From the NCBI GenBank assembly GCA_021776195.1, contig JAJFGK010000077.1, positions 35,982 to 99,981 on the forward strand: a stretch of 64,000 nt of DNA. The letters are read 5' to 3'. This document shows positions 56,432-64,000 of the stretch, piece by piece (the first letter of the stretch is position 1; each line of letters starts with the position of its first letter). Made by a program: the position numbers and the translations under genes. Below the pieces are notes generated by a model. That model saw only the letters and a program-made list of their open reading frames with translations, made no database searches and was not told the origin of the DNA. Source of the stretch: Kiloniellaceae bacterium (GTDB taxonomy: Bacteria > Pseudomonadota > Alphaproteobacteria > Kiloniellales > Kiloniellaceae).

Positions 56432-57073
56432 CTAAAGGCGGCTGGTCAGGAGTTTGATGCCGGCAAAGGCAAAGAACGCGCCGAGCGCGCCCTGGATCCA
56501 ACGGCGCGCCCGCGCGTAGAGCCGCACCATCGGCACGCTGGAAAAGGCGATCGCATAGACAGCGTGAATAGCCGCGGACAGCAGCGCGGTCCCGGCCACG
56601 ATGGAAAACCCGACCCAAAGCGGCGCGCCGTCTTGCAGGCCGAGCGATATGATCGCGACCCAGGCCAGTGCCGCCTTCGGGTTGGTCATCTGGATGAGGA
56701 AGCCGCGGGTCAGGTAGCCCAGGGGACCGCGCGGGGCGCCATCGAGGGTGGTGGCCTCGATGTCGTGCGCGGCCGCCGCCGAGCGGAAGGACTTGTAAGC
56801 CAACCAGAGAAGATAGAGGCCGCCCGCGATCTTGATGACCGTGAGCGCGGTGGCGTAGGCCGCGAGCAGGGCCGACAGCCCGACCACGGTCAGAAGGGCC
56901 CAGCAGAAGGACCCGCCGGCGACGCCCATCGCCAAGGCCAAACCGGACTTTCGCCCGACGCTCATCGAGGTTCCCATTACCGCGAGAATGTTCGGGCCCG
57001 GGCTCATGATGGCGAGCAGAAAAGCCGCATAGGCGAGCAGGATGCCGGGAAGGTAGAAAAAGAGCTGGTCCAC
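56432..57073 (-). CDS. LysE/RhtB-family amino-acid exporter
   Basis: A 213-residue protein with six helices. MSPGPNILAVMGTSMSVGRK near the N-terminus is the family signature, followed by GLYLLWLAYKSFR and GFLIQMTNPKAALAWVAII. It likely exports amino acids or derivatives; the substrate is unclear. Confidence 0.92.
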   Translation of the reverse strand: MDQLFFYLPGILLAYAAFLLAIMSPGPNILAVMGTSMSVGRKSGLALAMGVAGGSFCWALLTVVGLSALLAAYATALTVIKIAGGLYLLWLAYKSFRSAAAAHDIEATTLDGAPRGPLGYLTRGFLIQMTNPKAALAWVAIISLGLQDGAPLWVGFSIVAGTALLSAAIHAVYAIAFSSVPMVRLYARARRWIQGALGAFFAFAGIKLLTSRL

Positions 57074-57188
57074 TGAGATTATGCCTCCGGGTTAGACCAA
57101 GGGCCCTGAGATTGACTCATGGTCCTTTGGCAAGCGCGACCGCGCGCCCGCAGCGTAAGCGAGGAAAGCCCTCGCGGCGAGTGAGCGG

Positions 57189-57216
57189 CCAACGGTCATT
57201 TTTTGCTGACCGTTGG
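57189..57216. terminator. hairpin between LysE and ThDP enzyme genes
   Basis: CCAACGGTCA and TGACCGTTGG form a 10-bp stem with loop TTTTTTGC, about 87 bp downstream of the ThDP enzyme stop on the minus strand. It may be a terminator or processing site. Confidence 0.45.
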
Positions 57217-57302
57217 TATCAAACGGCGAGATCGGTCCCGCAGTCTGCCGGGGGAGATAACACAGGGCTCCTGACAGCCTGATGTCAGAAGGGACTTCCG
57301 GC

Positions 57303-59012
57303 CTACCCGCCCCGGTGCTTGAAGGAATCGCGGCGGAAGCTGTAGAGCGCGGCCGGATCGACGGCGATGTCCACCACCGCCGGCTTGCCGCAGGCCAGCG
57401 CGGCGCGGACCGCCTCGCCGACCTCGGCGATACGCTCGACCCGAAAGCCCGCGGCGCCGTAAAGCTCGGCGACCTTGTCGAAAGGCGGACTGGTGATGTC
57501 GGCGCCAATGTAGCGCTCGCCGAAGAAGTCCCGCTGATAGGCCTTCTCCGCGCCCCAGCATTGATTGTTCATGACCAGGGTCACCGTGTTGATACCGTAC
57601 TGGACCGCCGTGCTCAGTTCCGAGATGGTCATGCCGAAGCCGCCGTCGCCCATCAGGCTGACTACCGGGCGGTCCGGGCGCGCGACCTTGATGCCGAGAC
57701 CGCAGGCAAAGGAAAAGCCGACCAGACCGAAATCCAGCGGGGTGAAGAGGCTGGGCGGCTCCCAGTAGTTCAGCGCATCGGTCGCCTGAAGACAAAGCGT
57801 CCCGGCATCCATGGTGATGGCCGCGTCCCGGGGCAGAACCTCGCGCAGTTCCTTGAAGAGGCCCGAGGGCTGGATCGGATGGGCCTCGGTCGCGGCCTCG
57901 GCGTCGCGCTTTTCCAGATAGGCGGCGCGTTCGCTCTTGTAGGCCGCCGTCCAGGCCTCGACCTCGGCGCGGGAGTCGAGATTGCCGAGCGCCGCGCGCA
58001 ACTGTGCCGCCGCCGCCGGGGCATCGGCCCAGATGCCGAGGGCCACGGGGAAGTAGCGGCCAATCGCCGTCGGCTCCAGCTCGACCTGGATAATCCGGGC
58101 CGCCTCGTTGATGTTGTCATAGGAGTAGAAAGTGGAGTTGAAGCCCAGGCGGGTCCCGAGGGCCAGAATGACATCGGCCTCCTTGGCCAGGCGCGACGCG
58201 ACGGGATTGCCCCGCGGGCCCATCTGGCCGGCGTTCAGGGGATGACCGAAGGGGATGGCGTCGCCGTGGCCCGGCGCGGTGACCACGGGTGCGTTCAGGG
58301 CCTCGGCCAGCGCCAGCGCCTCGGCGTGTCCTCGCGTGTTCTTGATGCCGCCGCCGGCGACGATGACCGGGCGTTGCGCGCCACGCAGCAGGGCGGCGGC
58401 CGCCTCGATCGCCCCGGCCGCACCGGCCGGCAGGCTCTGCGAGCGATAGCCCTCGGGTGCCTGAAAGGGTGGAAAGTCGGCCGTTCCCGAGAGGACGTCG
58501 CGGGGCAGGTTGAGCTGCACCGGGCCGCGCCGCGGCGTCATGGCCACACGGAAGGCTTCGCGAAACAGCTCCGGCACGCGGTCGGTCTGGGTCGCGGTCC
58601 AGGTCTTCTTGGTGATCGGCCGGAACAGGGCCTGCTGGTCGACCTCCTGAAAGGCATCGCGGTAGACGTGGCCCGAGGAGAGCGCCCCGGCGATGGAGAC
58701 AACGGGAGAAAAGGCCGCGGCGGCCTGGGCCAAACCGGTCACCAGATTGGTCGAGCCGGGACCGTTCTGCCCGGCCAGGATCACGCCCGGCCGGCCCGTC
58801 GCCCGGGCATAGCCATCGGCCATATGGGTGCCGGTGCGCTCGTCGCGCACGCCGATGAAGTTGATCTCCGTGGCATCGTAGAGCGCGTCGAAGATCTCCA
58901 TGGTCGCCGAGCCGATCAGACCGAAGACATGCCCGACCTTTTCGACCTTGAGGGATTCGACCGCCGCCTGCCCGCCTGACAATGTCTGCACCTTCGTCTT
59001 TCCTTTCCGCAA
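57303..59012 (-). CDS. ThDP-dependent enzyme, acetolactate synthase/Xsc-like
   Basis: A 569-residue three-domain ThDP enzyme. VRDERTGTHMADGYARATGR has the catalytic-Glu region; QNGPGSTNLVTGLAQA and MGDGGFGMTISELSTAVQYG (GDG...N ThDP motif) are seen. GLIGSATMEIFD and the AFQEVDQQALFRP segment recall sulfoacetaldehyde acetyltransferase, but a phosphotransacetylase is absent. It could also be another decarboxylase or lyase. It is 28 bp downstream of an alpha/beta hydrolase gene. Confidence 0.82.
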   Translation of the reverse strand: MRKGKTKVQTLSGGQAAVESLKVEKVGHVFGLIGSATMEIFDALYDATEINFIGVRDERTGTHMADGYARATGRPGVILAGQNGPGSTNLVTGLAQAAAAFSPVVSIAGALSSGHVYRDAFQEVDQQALFRPITKKTWTATQTDRVPELFREAFRVAMTPRRGPVQLNLPRDVLSGTADFPPFQAPEGYRSQSLPAGAAGAIEAAAALLRGAQRPVIVAGGGIKNTRGHAEALALAEALNAPVVTAPGHGDAIPFGHPLNAGQMGPRGNPVASRLAKEADVILALGTRLGFNSTFYSYDNINEAARIIQVELEPTAIGRYFPVALGIWADAPAAAAQLRAALGNLDSRAEVEAWTAAYKSERAAYLEKRDAEAATEAHPIQPSGLFKELREVLPRDAAITMDAGTLCLQATDALNYWEPPSLFTPLDFGLVGFSFACGLGIKVARPDRPVVSLMGDGGFGMTISELSTAVQYGINTVTLVMNNQCWGAEKAYQRDFFGERYIGADITSPPFDKVAELYGAAGFRVERIAEVGEAVRAALACGKPAVVDIAVDPAALYSFRRDSFKHRGG

Positions 59013-59040
59013 TGGTGGTCTCGTTCGTCGCGCCGGCGGC

Positions 59041-59838
59041 TCAGGTCATGACCTCGTCCAGAAACCGCAGCAACGGCTCGCTGAAGAGCGCCGGTTCCTC
59101 GACCAGCCCCAGGTGCTGGAGGCGCGGCACGATGACGACTCGCGCGCCGACAATCTCCGCCGCGATGGCCTCGGCCATAGCCGGCGTGCTGGCACTGTCG
59201 TTTTCCGAGGTCATGACCAGCGTGGGATGGGCGATCGGCGGATCCGGGCGAAGGATCTCGGGGACGCCATGGGCCAGCACATGACAACTCTTGGCATAGA
59301 TCGCCGGATCGTTGGCCAGGACCCACTGGCGAAAGAGGCCGACGATGTCGGGCCGCGCGCCGCGGAATGCCGGCGTGAACCAGCGCTCCAGCGCCGTGTC
59401 GATGGTGGCGCCGGCGCCTTCCTCGGCCGCCAGGGCAACCCGCGCCTCCGCTGCCTTTTGCAACGCCTCGCCGCGGTCATGAACCGAGTTGAGGATCGCC
59501 AGCGCACGAACGCGTTTTCCCTGGATCTGGGCGAAATGGCGATTGATCATGCCGCCCATTGAAAACCCGACCAGAGCGCAGGATTCGATGCCGAGATCGT
59601 CCAGCAGGTCGCCCAGTTGCGTCGAGTAGAGCGACAAGGTCGGCGTCCCGGGCGGCGGCGCGCTCTCGCCGTGGCCGAAGAGATCGTAGCTCAGGACCCG
59701 GTAGCGGGCCGCCAGTGCGGGCAGCATCCAGCGCCAGTTCTGGCGGTGCACGCCGACCCCATGGATCAGCACGACGACCGGCGCCGTTTCGGGCCCGTTC
59801 AACTCATAGACCGTTCCCTTGTCGGACCTGGCGGCCAT
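59041..59838 (-). CDS. alpha/beta-fold hydrolase
   Basis: A 265-residue hydrolase. PVVVLIHGVGVHRQNWRWML sets the oxyanion loop, LVGFSMGGMINRHFA holds nucleophile Ser, and LVMTSENDSASTPAM and VPRLQHLGLVE supply Asp and His. It resembles enol-lactonase and aromatic ring-cleavage hydrolases. ATG 59838 is used. It is probably cotranscribed with the ThDP enzyme. Confidence 0.85.
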   Translation of the reverse strand: MAARSDKGTVYELNGPETAPVVVLIHGVGVHRQNWRWMLPALAARYRVLSYDLFGHGESAPPPGTPTLSLYSTQLGDLLDDLGIESCALVGFSMGGMINRHFAQIQGKRVRALAILNSVHDRGEALQKAAEARVALAAEEGAGATIDTALERWFTPAFRGARPDIVGLFRQWVLANDPAIYAKSCHVLAHGVPEILRPDPPIAHPTLVMTSENDSASTPAMAEAIAAEIVGARVVIVPRLQHLGLVEEPALFSEPLLRFLDEVMT

Positions 59839-59932
59839 GTCGTTTCTGCTTTCGATGTTGGCCTGCTTTCGACAGTGACGGTTGGAGCTGCCGAACACTG
59901 GCCGCAGAGCCGGCCCTTTGACAAGATTTTCC

Positions 59933-60850
59933 TTAGGTCGACGAAAGATCCGTCTGGCTCAAGAGCCACTGGCGGAAGCGCCGGACCTTGGGCCTTGTCG
60001 CGTTGGCCTTGGGACAGACGATCCAGTAGGCGAAGTCCGCCGGGGTCTCGTCGGGCAGCGGCCGAATCAGCCTGCCGGCGGCCAGGTCCAGGTCGGCCAG
60101 GGCGCTGCGGGCCAGGGCAATCCCCTGGCCGGCGACCGCCGCGTCGATGGCCAGGCTGGTCTGGCTGAAGACCGGGCCATGGTCGAGATCGAATGCCTCC
60201 CTCGAGACGCCGAGCCTGTCGAGCCAGCGCGCCCAGGCGCCCCGCTCCCGATCATGGATCATGACGTAACCGGCCAGATCGCGGACGGTCTCGATCCGCT
60301 CGACCGGGGGCATCAAGTGCGGACTGCAGACCGGAAAGAGCGTCTCCCGGCACAGCCGTACGACCTCCAGAGTCGGCCAATCGCCATGGCCATGGCGCAC
60401 GGCAAGGTCGATGCCGTCCGCCTCGAAGGTCACATGCTGAAGCGCGGCGGAGATGCGAAGATCGATGTCCGGGTGGCTGCCGATGAAGTCGCCCAGCCGC
60501 GGCACCAGCCACTTGGCGGCAAAGTTCGGCGAGCAGCTCACGGTCAAGACACGGTCGTCGCTCTGGGGCCGCAGAGCCATCTCGCCGGCCCGCAGCCGCT
60601 CGAGCGACTCGAGAACGTAAGGCAGATAGGTCCGCCCTGCCGCTGTCAGGGCGATGCCGCGCGCCTCGCGCTCGAACAGTCTCACGCCCAGAAGGGTCTC
60701 CAGCTCCCGGATCTGGTGACTGACCGCCCCTTGCGTGCGCCCGAGCGCCGCTCCCGCGTCGGTGAAGCTGAGGCGGCGGGAAGCGGCCTCGAAAGCCCGC
60801 AGCGCCGCCGTCGAGGGCAGGAATGGAGAGTCTCTATCCATCAATTTCAT
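59933..60850 (-). CDS. LysR-family transcriptional regulator
   Basis: A 305-residue regulator: winged helix at residues 9-68 (AALRAFEAASRRLSFTDAGA, then GRTQGAVSHQIRELE), and an effector domain closest to the GcvA/AmpR type (EADGIDLAVRHGHGDWP). It is divergent from the chromate genes across a 93-bp promoter region, so it likely regulates them or itself. The effector is unknown. Confidence 0.93.
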   Translation of the reverse strand: MKLMDRDSPFLPSTAALRAFEAASRRLSFTDAGAALGRTQGAVSHQIRELETLLGVRLFEREARGIALTAAGRTYLPYVLESLERLRAGEMALRPQSDDRVLTVSCSPNFAAKWLVPRLGDFIGSHPDIDLRISAALQHVTFEADGIDLAVRHGHGDWPTLEVVRLCRETLFPVCSPHLMPPVERIETVRDLAGYVMIHDRERGAWARWLDRLGVSREAFDLDHGPVFSQTSLAIDAAVAGQGIALARSALADLDLAAGRLIRPLPDETPADFAYWIVCPKANATRPKVRRFRQWLLSQTDLSST

Positions 60851-60942
60851 TCATGGGCATGGTAATTTTTATCGCTTGTTCCAAGCGTACTTTCCCACAA
60901 GATAAGAAAATATTCAATGGCACCTTTCTTGGAGAACAGCTC

Positions 60943-61767
60943 ATGCCGACCCCCGCCACGGCGATCAGCGCCGATGACCTGAAGGCGCGCATCGGAACGC
61001 CCAGCGCGCCGCTTCTGTTCGATGTCTGTCGGCCCCAGGCTTACGCCGAGAGCGCCCGGGTGATCGCCGGATCCCGCTGGCGCGACCACATGGCGGCGGA
61101 CGACTGGGGCGCGCGGCTCGATCCCAGCGCGGAAATCGTGGTGTGCTGCGTCCATGGTCACAACGTCAGCCAGATCGCCGCCGCCAAGCTGCGGTCTTTG
61201 GGGTTGGCGGCACGGTACCTGGAGGGCGGCACGGAGGGCTTCCTCGCCGCCGGCGGGCCATCGGTGCTGCGCCAGGACTGGCCGCACGGCCTGACGGACG
61301 GCCCCAGCCGCTGGGTGACCCGCGAGCGCCCCAAAATCGACCGGCTCGCCTGTCCCTGGTTCATCCGCCGGTTTCTCGACCCCGAGGCGCAGATCCTCTA
61401 CGTCGAGACCGAGTGGGTGCGGGATATCGCCGAGGAACTGGGCGCCGAGGCCTTCGACATCGAAGGCGCGGCCTTCGGCCACAGAGGCGAGCTCTGCAGC
61501 TTCGATACACTCCTCGATCACTTTGGCGTCGAGGATGAAAGCCTTCGTCACATCGCGGGGATCATCCGCGGCGCCGACACGGCCAGGCTGGACCTCGCCC
61601 CGCAGTGTGCCGGGCTGGTGGCGCTGTCCCTGGGCATTTCGGCGCTTCATGACGACGACCAAGCGGCCCTGGACGCTGGCATGAGCCTTTACGACAGCCT
61701 CTATGCCTGGGCCCGCCTGGCGCGTCACGAGGCGCACGGCTGGCCGGCCAAAATCGACGCCGCATGA
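60943..61767 (+). CDS. rhodanese/ChrB-type chromate resistance fusion protein
   Basis: A 274-residue protein. Residues 1-105 resemble a rhodanese domain with CCVHGHNVSQIAAAKLRSLG in the active-site loop. Residues 125-270 match the ChrB C-terminal domain (IDRLACPWFIRRFLDPEAQI). Such proteins regulate or assist chromate transport, possibly as sulfur/chromate sensors. ATG 60943 has GGAG 9 nt upstream. Its stop overlaps the chrA start (ATGA). Confidence 0.87.
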   Translation: MPTPATAISADDLKARIGTPSAPLLFDVCRPQAYAESARVIAGSRWRDHMAADDWGARLDPSAEIVVCCVHGHNVSQIAAAKLRSLGLAARYLEGGTEGFLAAGGPSVLRQDWPHGLTDGPSRWVTRERPKIDRLACPWFIRRFLDPEAQILYVETEWVRDIAEELGAEAFDIEGAAFGHRGELCSFDTLLDHFGVEDESLRHIAGIIRGADTARLDLAPQCAGLVALSLGISALHDDDQAALDAGMSLYDSLYAWARLARHEAHGWPAKIDAA

Positions 61768-63119
61768 ACAACGGCGAGACCTTTTCGACCGGGCCCCTGG
61801 AATCGACCCGCGGCGGGCCCTCCTTCGCCGAGGCGGTCAAGGTCTTTGCCATGATCGGGCTCCTGTCCTTCGGCGGGCCGACCGCCCAGATCGCCCTGAT
61901 GCACCGGGTTATCGTCGATGAGCAAAAGTGGCTCACCGAAGAGCAGTTTCTCAGCGCGCTCAGCTTTTGCATGCTCCTGCCGGGACCCGAGGCCATGCAG
62001 CTGGCGACCTATGCCGGCTGGCGGCTCCATGGCATGAAGGGCGGCCTGGCGGCGGGTCTTTTGTTCGTGCTGCCCGGCGCGATCCTGGTTCTCGCCCTCG
62101 CCGCCATCTACGCGGCCTTTGGCGAGGTCACGGTCATTCAGGCGATCTTTGTCGGCATCAAGGCCGCGGTGCTGATCATCGTGGTCGAGGCGCTGCTGCG
62201 GGTGGCCAAGCGGGCCTTGCGGCGGCCGGCGCACTGGGGGCTCGCCGGCGGTTCCTTTGCCGCCTTCTTTTTCCTGTCCCTGCCCTTCCCGCTGGTGATT
62301 GTCGCCGCCGCGGCGGTCGGCTTTGCCCTGGCCTGGCGCCAGGCAGATCCACCCGGTCCCACCACGAAGCAAGCCGCGACGATTCCCGCCACGCCGTTGG
62401 GATGGGCCGACCTCAAGCGCAGCCTGGCCACGGTCTGCATCGGACTCCTGGTCTGGTTCGGCCCCTTGATCGCCGTCGCCTCGGCCTTCGGCCGCGATCA
62501 TGTGGTCACCCAGCTCGGCATCTTCTTTTCCAAGCTCGCCGTGGTCACCTTCGGCGGCGCCTACGCGGTGCTCGCCTACATGACGCAGGAGGTCGTGCAG
62601 CGCCACGGCTGGCTGAACGCGGGAGAGATGCTGGACGGGCTGGGCCTGGCCGAGACCACCAACGGGCCGCTCATCCTGGTCACCGAATTCGTCGGCTACA
62701 TCGCCGCCTACCGTTTCGGAGACGGGCCGCCGGTCCTGATGGGGCTCATCGGCGTCGCGGTCACGCTCTGGGTCACCTTCACGCCTTGTTTCTTGTGGAT
62801 CTTCGCCGGCGCGCCCTATGTCGAACGGCTCCAGAACGCCCCCCGTCTCAGCGGCGCGCTCAACGGCGTCACCGCGGCGGTCGTCGGGGTCATTCTCAAC
62901 CTGACGGTCTGGTTCGGGCTGCATGTCTTTTTCGCCAGCGTCACGGCGGAGCCTTGGGGGCCCTTTACGCTGTGGCGCCCCGACCTCGCGACTTTGGACG
63001 GGGCAAGCGTCGCCCTCGCGGCCATCGCCGCAGTGGCGCTCTTTCGCTTCCATCTCGGGCTGGCCTGGACCCTGGCGCTCACCGGCGGCCTGGCCCTGGG
63101 GTGGCAGATGCTGACCTGA
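61764..63119 (+). CDS. chrA: chromate transporter ChrA
   Basis: A 451-residue long-chain CHR transporter with duplicated CHR domains. The first half contains GLLSFGGPTAQIALMHRVIV, and the second VVTFGGAYAVLAYMTQEVV, both CHR landmarks. About ten helices. It exports chromate, coupled to proton or sulfate gradients. It is coupled to the upstream ChrB-like gene. Other anions may be the natural substrate. Confidence 0.94.
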   Translation: MNNGETFSTGPLESTRGGPSFAEAVKVFAMIGLLSFGGPTAQIALMHRVIVDEQKWLTEEQFLSALSFCMLLPGPEAMQLATYAGWRLHGMKGGLAAGLLFVLPGAILVLALAAIYAAFGEVTVIQAIFVGIKAAVLIIVVEALLRVAKRALRRPAHWGLAGGSFAAFFFLSLPFPLVIVAAAAVGFALAWRQADPPGPTTKQAATIPATPLGWADLKRSLATVCIGLLVWFGPLIAVASAFGRDHVVTQLGIFFSKLAVVTFGGAYAVLAYMTQEVVQRHGWLNAGEMLDGLGLAETTNGPLILVTEFVGYIAAYRFGDGPPVLMGLIGVAVTLWVTFTPCFLWIFAGAPYVERLQNAPRLSGALNGVTAAVVGVILNLTVWFGLHVFFASVTAEPWGPFTLWRPDLATLDGASVALAAIAAVALFRFHLGLAWTLALTGGLALGWQMLT

Positions 63120-63140
63120 CATCCCGAACGTCCTTCACCC

Positions 63141-63188
63141 GAAGGTGCGAGCAGCCGAGGGTGCGGGCGACCAAGGGTGCGGGCGCGT
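63141..63188. repeat. three-unit 16-bp imperfect tandem repeat
   Basis: AAGGTGCGAGCAGCCG, AGGGTGCGGGCGACCA and AGGGTGCGGGCGCGTT are adjacent units downstream of chrA. No function is evident. Confidence 0.55.
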
Positions 63189-63255
63189 TCCGGCAAGTTG
63201 CCGCGACGAACGAGGACGACCGTCTCATGTCACCGAATCCCCTGCCCTAAACGGA

Positions 63256-63296
63256 CCCGCCCGCCAAGGCGACACAGGCGCACCTTGGCGGGCGGG
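63256..63296. terminator. bidirectional hairpin between chrA and Hint-protein gene
   Basis: CCCGCCCGCCAAGG and CCTTGGCGGGCGGG form a perfect 14-bp stem around a 13-nt loop. It lies between convergent genes and probably ends both. There is no strong T tract. Confidence 0.65.
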
Positions 63297-63336
63297 AGAG
63301 GCTAGAAGGTCTTAGCCGACCCTCGAGCGGGCAGGA

Positions 63337-64000
63337 CTAGGTATTGTCGCCCTGTCCCTGGTCGGCCGTTCCGTCGTCGCTTCCCGGACTGGTGCCATCG
63401 GCGCCAGCGGTGCCAGGCGCATCGCCGGGGCCTTGATCGGCGGTGCCGTCATCGTCCGGCGAATTGTCACCGGCCTCGCCATTCTCGCCGGCCTCACCGG
63501 CCTCGCCATTTTCGCCAGCGTCTCCGGCCTCACCATTCTCGCCGGCATCGGCGGCGTCGCCATCGTCACCGGCTTCGCCGTGGCCGCTGTTGGCGCCACC
63601 GGACTCACCGCCAGCGGTATCGCCGTTCTCGCCGCCTTCGCCACCACCGGATTCGCCGCTTTCGCCACCGCCTTCGCCACCGCCTTCACCGCCTCCGGAG
63701 TCACCGCCCTCGCCGCCGCCATCACCACCGCCTTCGCCGCCACCGGAGACACCGCCCTCGCCGCCGCCGGAGACCCCGCCCTCGCCGCCGCCGGAGTCGC
63801 CGCCCACGCCGCCGCCAGAACCACCCGAGCCCGAACCACCCGAGCCCGAGCCGCCCGAACCCGAGCCGCCCGAACCCGAGCCGCCCGAACCGGACTCGCC
63901 CCCCTCGCCGCCGCCCGAGCCGCCGCCCTCGCCGCCGCCTTCGCCACCCTTGTTGTGAACCAGGTAGCCGTCGGCGAAGTAGCTGTGCTCCCGGTCGAGG
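63337..64000 (-). CDS. C-terminus of a Hint-domain protein with Gly-rich repeat tail (partial)
   Basis: The minus frame is open to the window edge. Its first visible residues, LDREHSYFADGYLVHNK (63999 down to 63949), match the C-terminal end of a Hint (hedgehog/intein) autoprocessing domain, with the HN pair for splicing or cleavage. About 200 residues follow, dominated by GGEGG, GSGGSGS and GENGEAGDA repeats ending at TAG 63337. The N-terminal part, and so the protein's job, is off the window. Such domains occur in polymorphic toxins and secreted or phage-like adhesins. The tail may be a linker or processed fragment. Confidence 0.75.
   Translation of the reverse strand, partial: LDREHSYFADGYLVHNKGGEGGGEGGGSGGGEGGESGSGGSGSGGSGSGGSGSGGSGSGGSGGGVGGDSGGGEGGVSGGGEGGVSGGGEGGGDGGGEGGDSGGGEGGGEGGGESGESGGGEGGENGDTAGGESGGANSGHGEAGDDGDAADAGENGEAGDAGENGEAGEAGENGEAGDNSPDDDGTADQGPGDAPGTAGADGTSPGSDDGTADQGQGDNT

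Noticed and set aside
63312..63947. Alanine/arginine-rich minus-strand ORF (MAKAAARAAAR...)
   Set aside because: It is a frameshifted shadow of the Gly-rich repeat; the composition results from GC-rich repeats.
63443..63958. Plus-strand ORF very rich in proline and serine opposite the Gly-rich tail
   Set aside because: It is the exact antisense of the Gly/Glu/Ser repeats; the minus frame has Hint homology and a plausible stop.

Overview
This 64 kb window is high-GC chromosomal DNA from an alphaproteobacterium, most likely of the Rhodospirillales/Kiloniellales kind. The best taxonomic clues are a circularly permuted (two-piece) tmRNA gene whose tag reads ANDNYAEARLAA, an alpha-type SspB adaptor next to it, the mreBCD-mrdA-rodA cluster, hflKC with DUF2065 and a Do protease, and a HisZ-type histidine regulator. 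Most of the window is ordinary housekeeping DNA; accessory content is concentrated after about 38 kb.

Layout. 1-7.7 kb: MATE transporter, then on the minus strand mreB, mreC, mreD, mrdA (PBP2), rodA and a small cytochrome c (cell elongation). 7.9-9.8 kb: methyltransferase-like and 2OG-Fe(II) oxygenase-like genes. 9.9-14.5 kb: ilvC, ilvH, ilvB and miaA. 14.5-23.3 kb: serB, a Do-type protease with a candidate RpoH promoter, DUF2065-hflC-hflK, mrp, folA-thyA, permuted ssrA, sspB. 23.4-26.3 kb: a small-protein gene and a translationally coupled run (KANL3/Tex30-like hydrolase, TfoX-like, glyoxalase-like, DUF599). 26.3-38.5 kb: a dispersed repeat, two unknown envelope-type genes, fumC, RHH protein, orphan radical SAM enzyme, SppA-like peptidase, D-threonine aldolase-like enzyme, AguB amidase, EEP hydrolase, PqiA-like protein, hisZ-purA.

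38.5-45.6 kb: a 287-bp MITE directly after purA, a pseudokinase and its membrane partner, an uncharacterised membrane protein, rpoH, rluD, a small membrane protein, a GFA-family protein and tRNA-Glu(CTC). 45.6-50.6 kb: an internally deleted agmatinase pseudogene, a complete TRAP transporter (dctQ-dctM-dctP), a strong terminator, glutathione peroxidase and TspO. 50.6-57 kb: class III aminotransferase, a thioredoxin-fold/prolyl-4-hydroxylase fusion, two tandem paralogous 40-residue ORFs, a P-loop kinase, a YjbR-like protein, the second (inverted) copy of the dispersed repeat, a YCII-like protein, a second EEP hydrolase and a LysE exporter. 57-64 kb: a ThDP enzyme with an alpha/beta hydrolase, LysR divergent from chrB-like/chrA chromate genes, and at the edge the C-terminus of a Hint-domain protein with a long Gly/Ser/Glu/Asp-rich tail.

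The most interesting items are the twin 40-residue ORFs (53.2-53.5 kb), the pseudokinase/membrane pair (38.9-41.5 kb), two genes whose conserved N-termini appear to begin at CTG codons (8.9 and 50.1 kb), two families of non-autonomous repeats, and the Hint protein edge. All calls come from reading the sequence; no database search was run.
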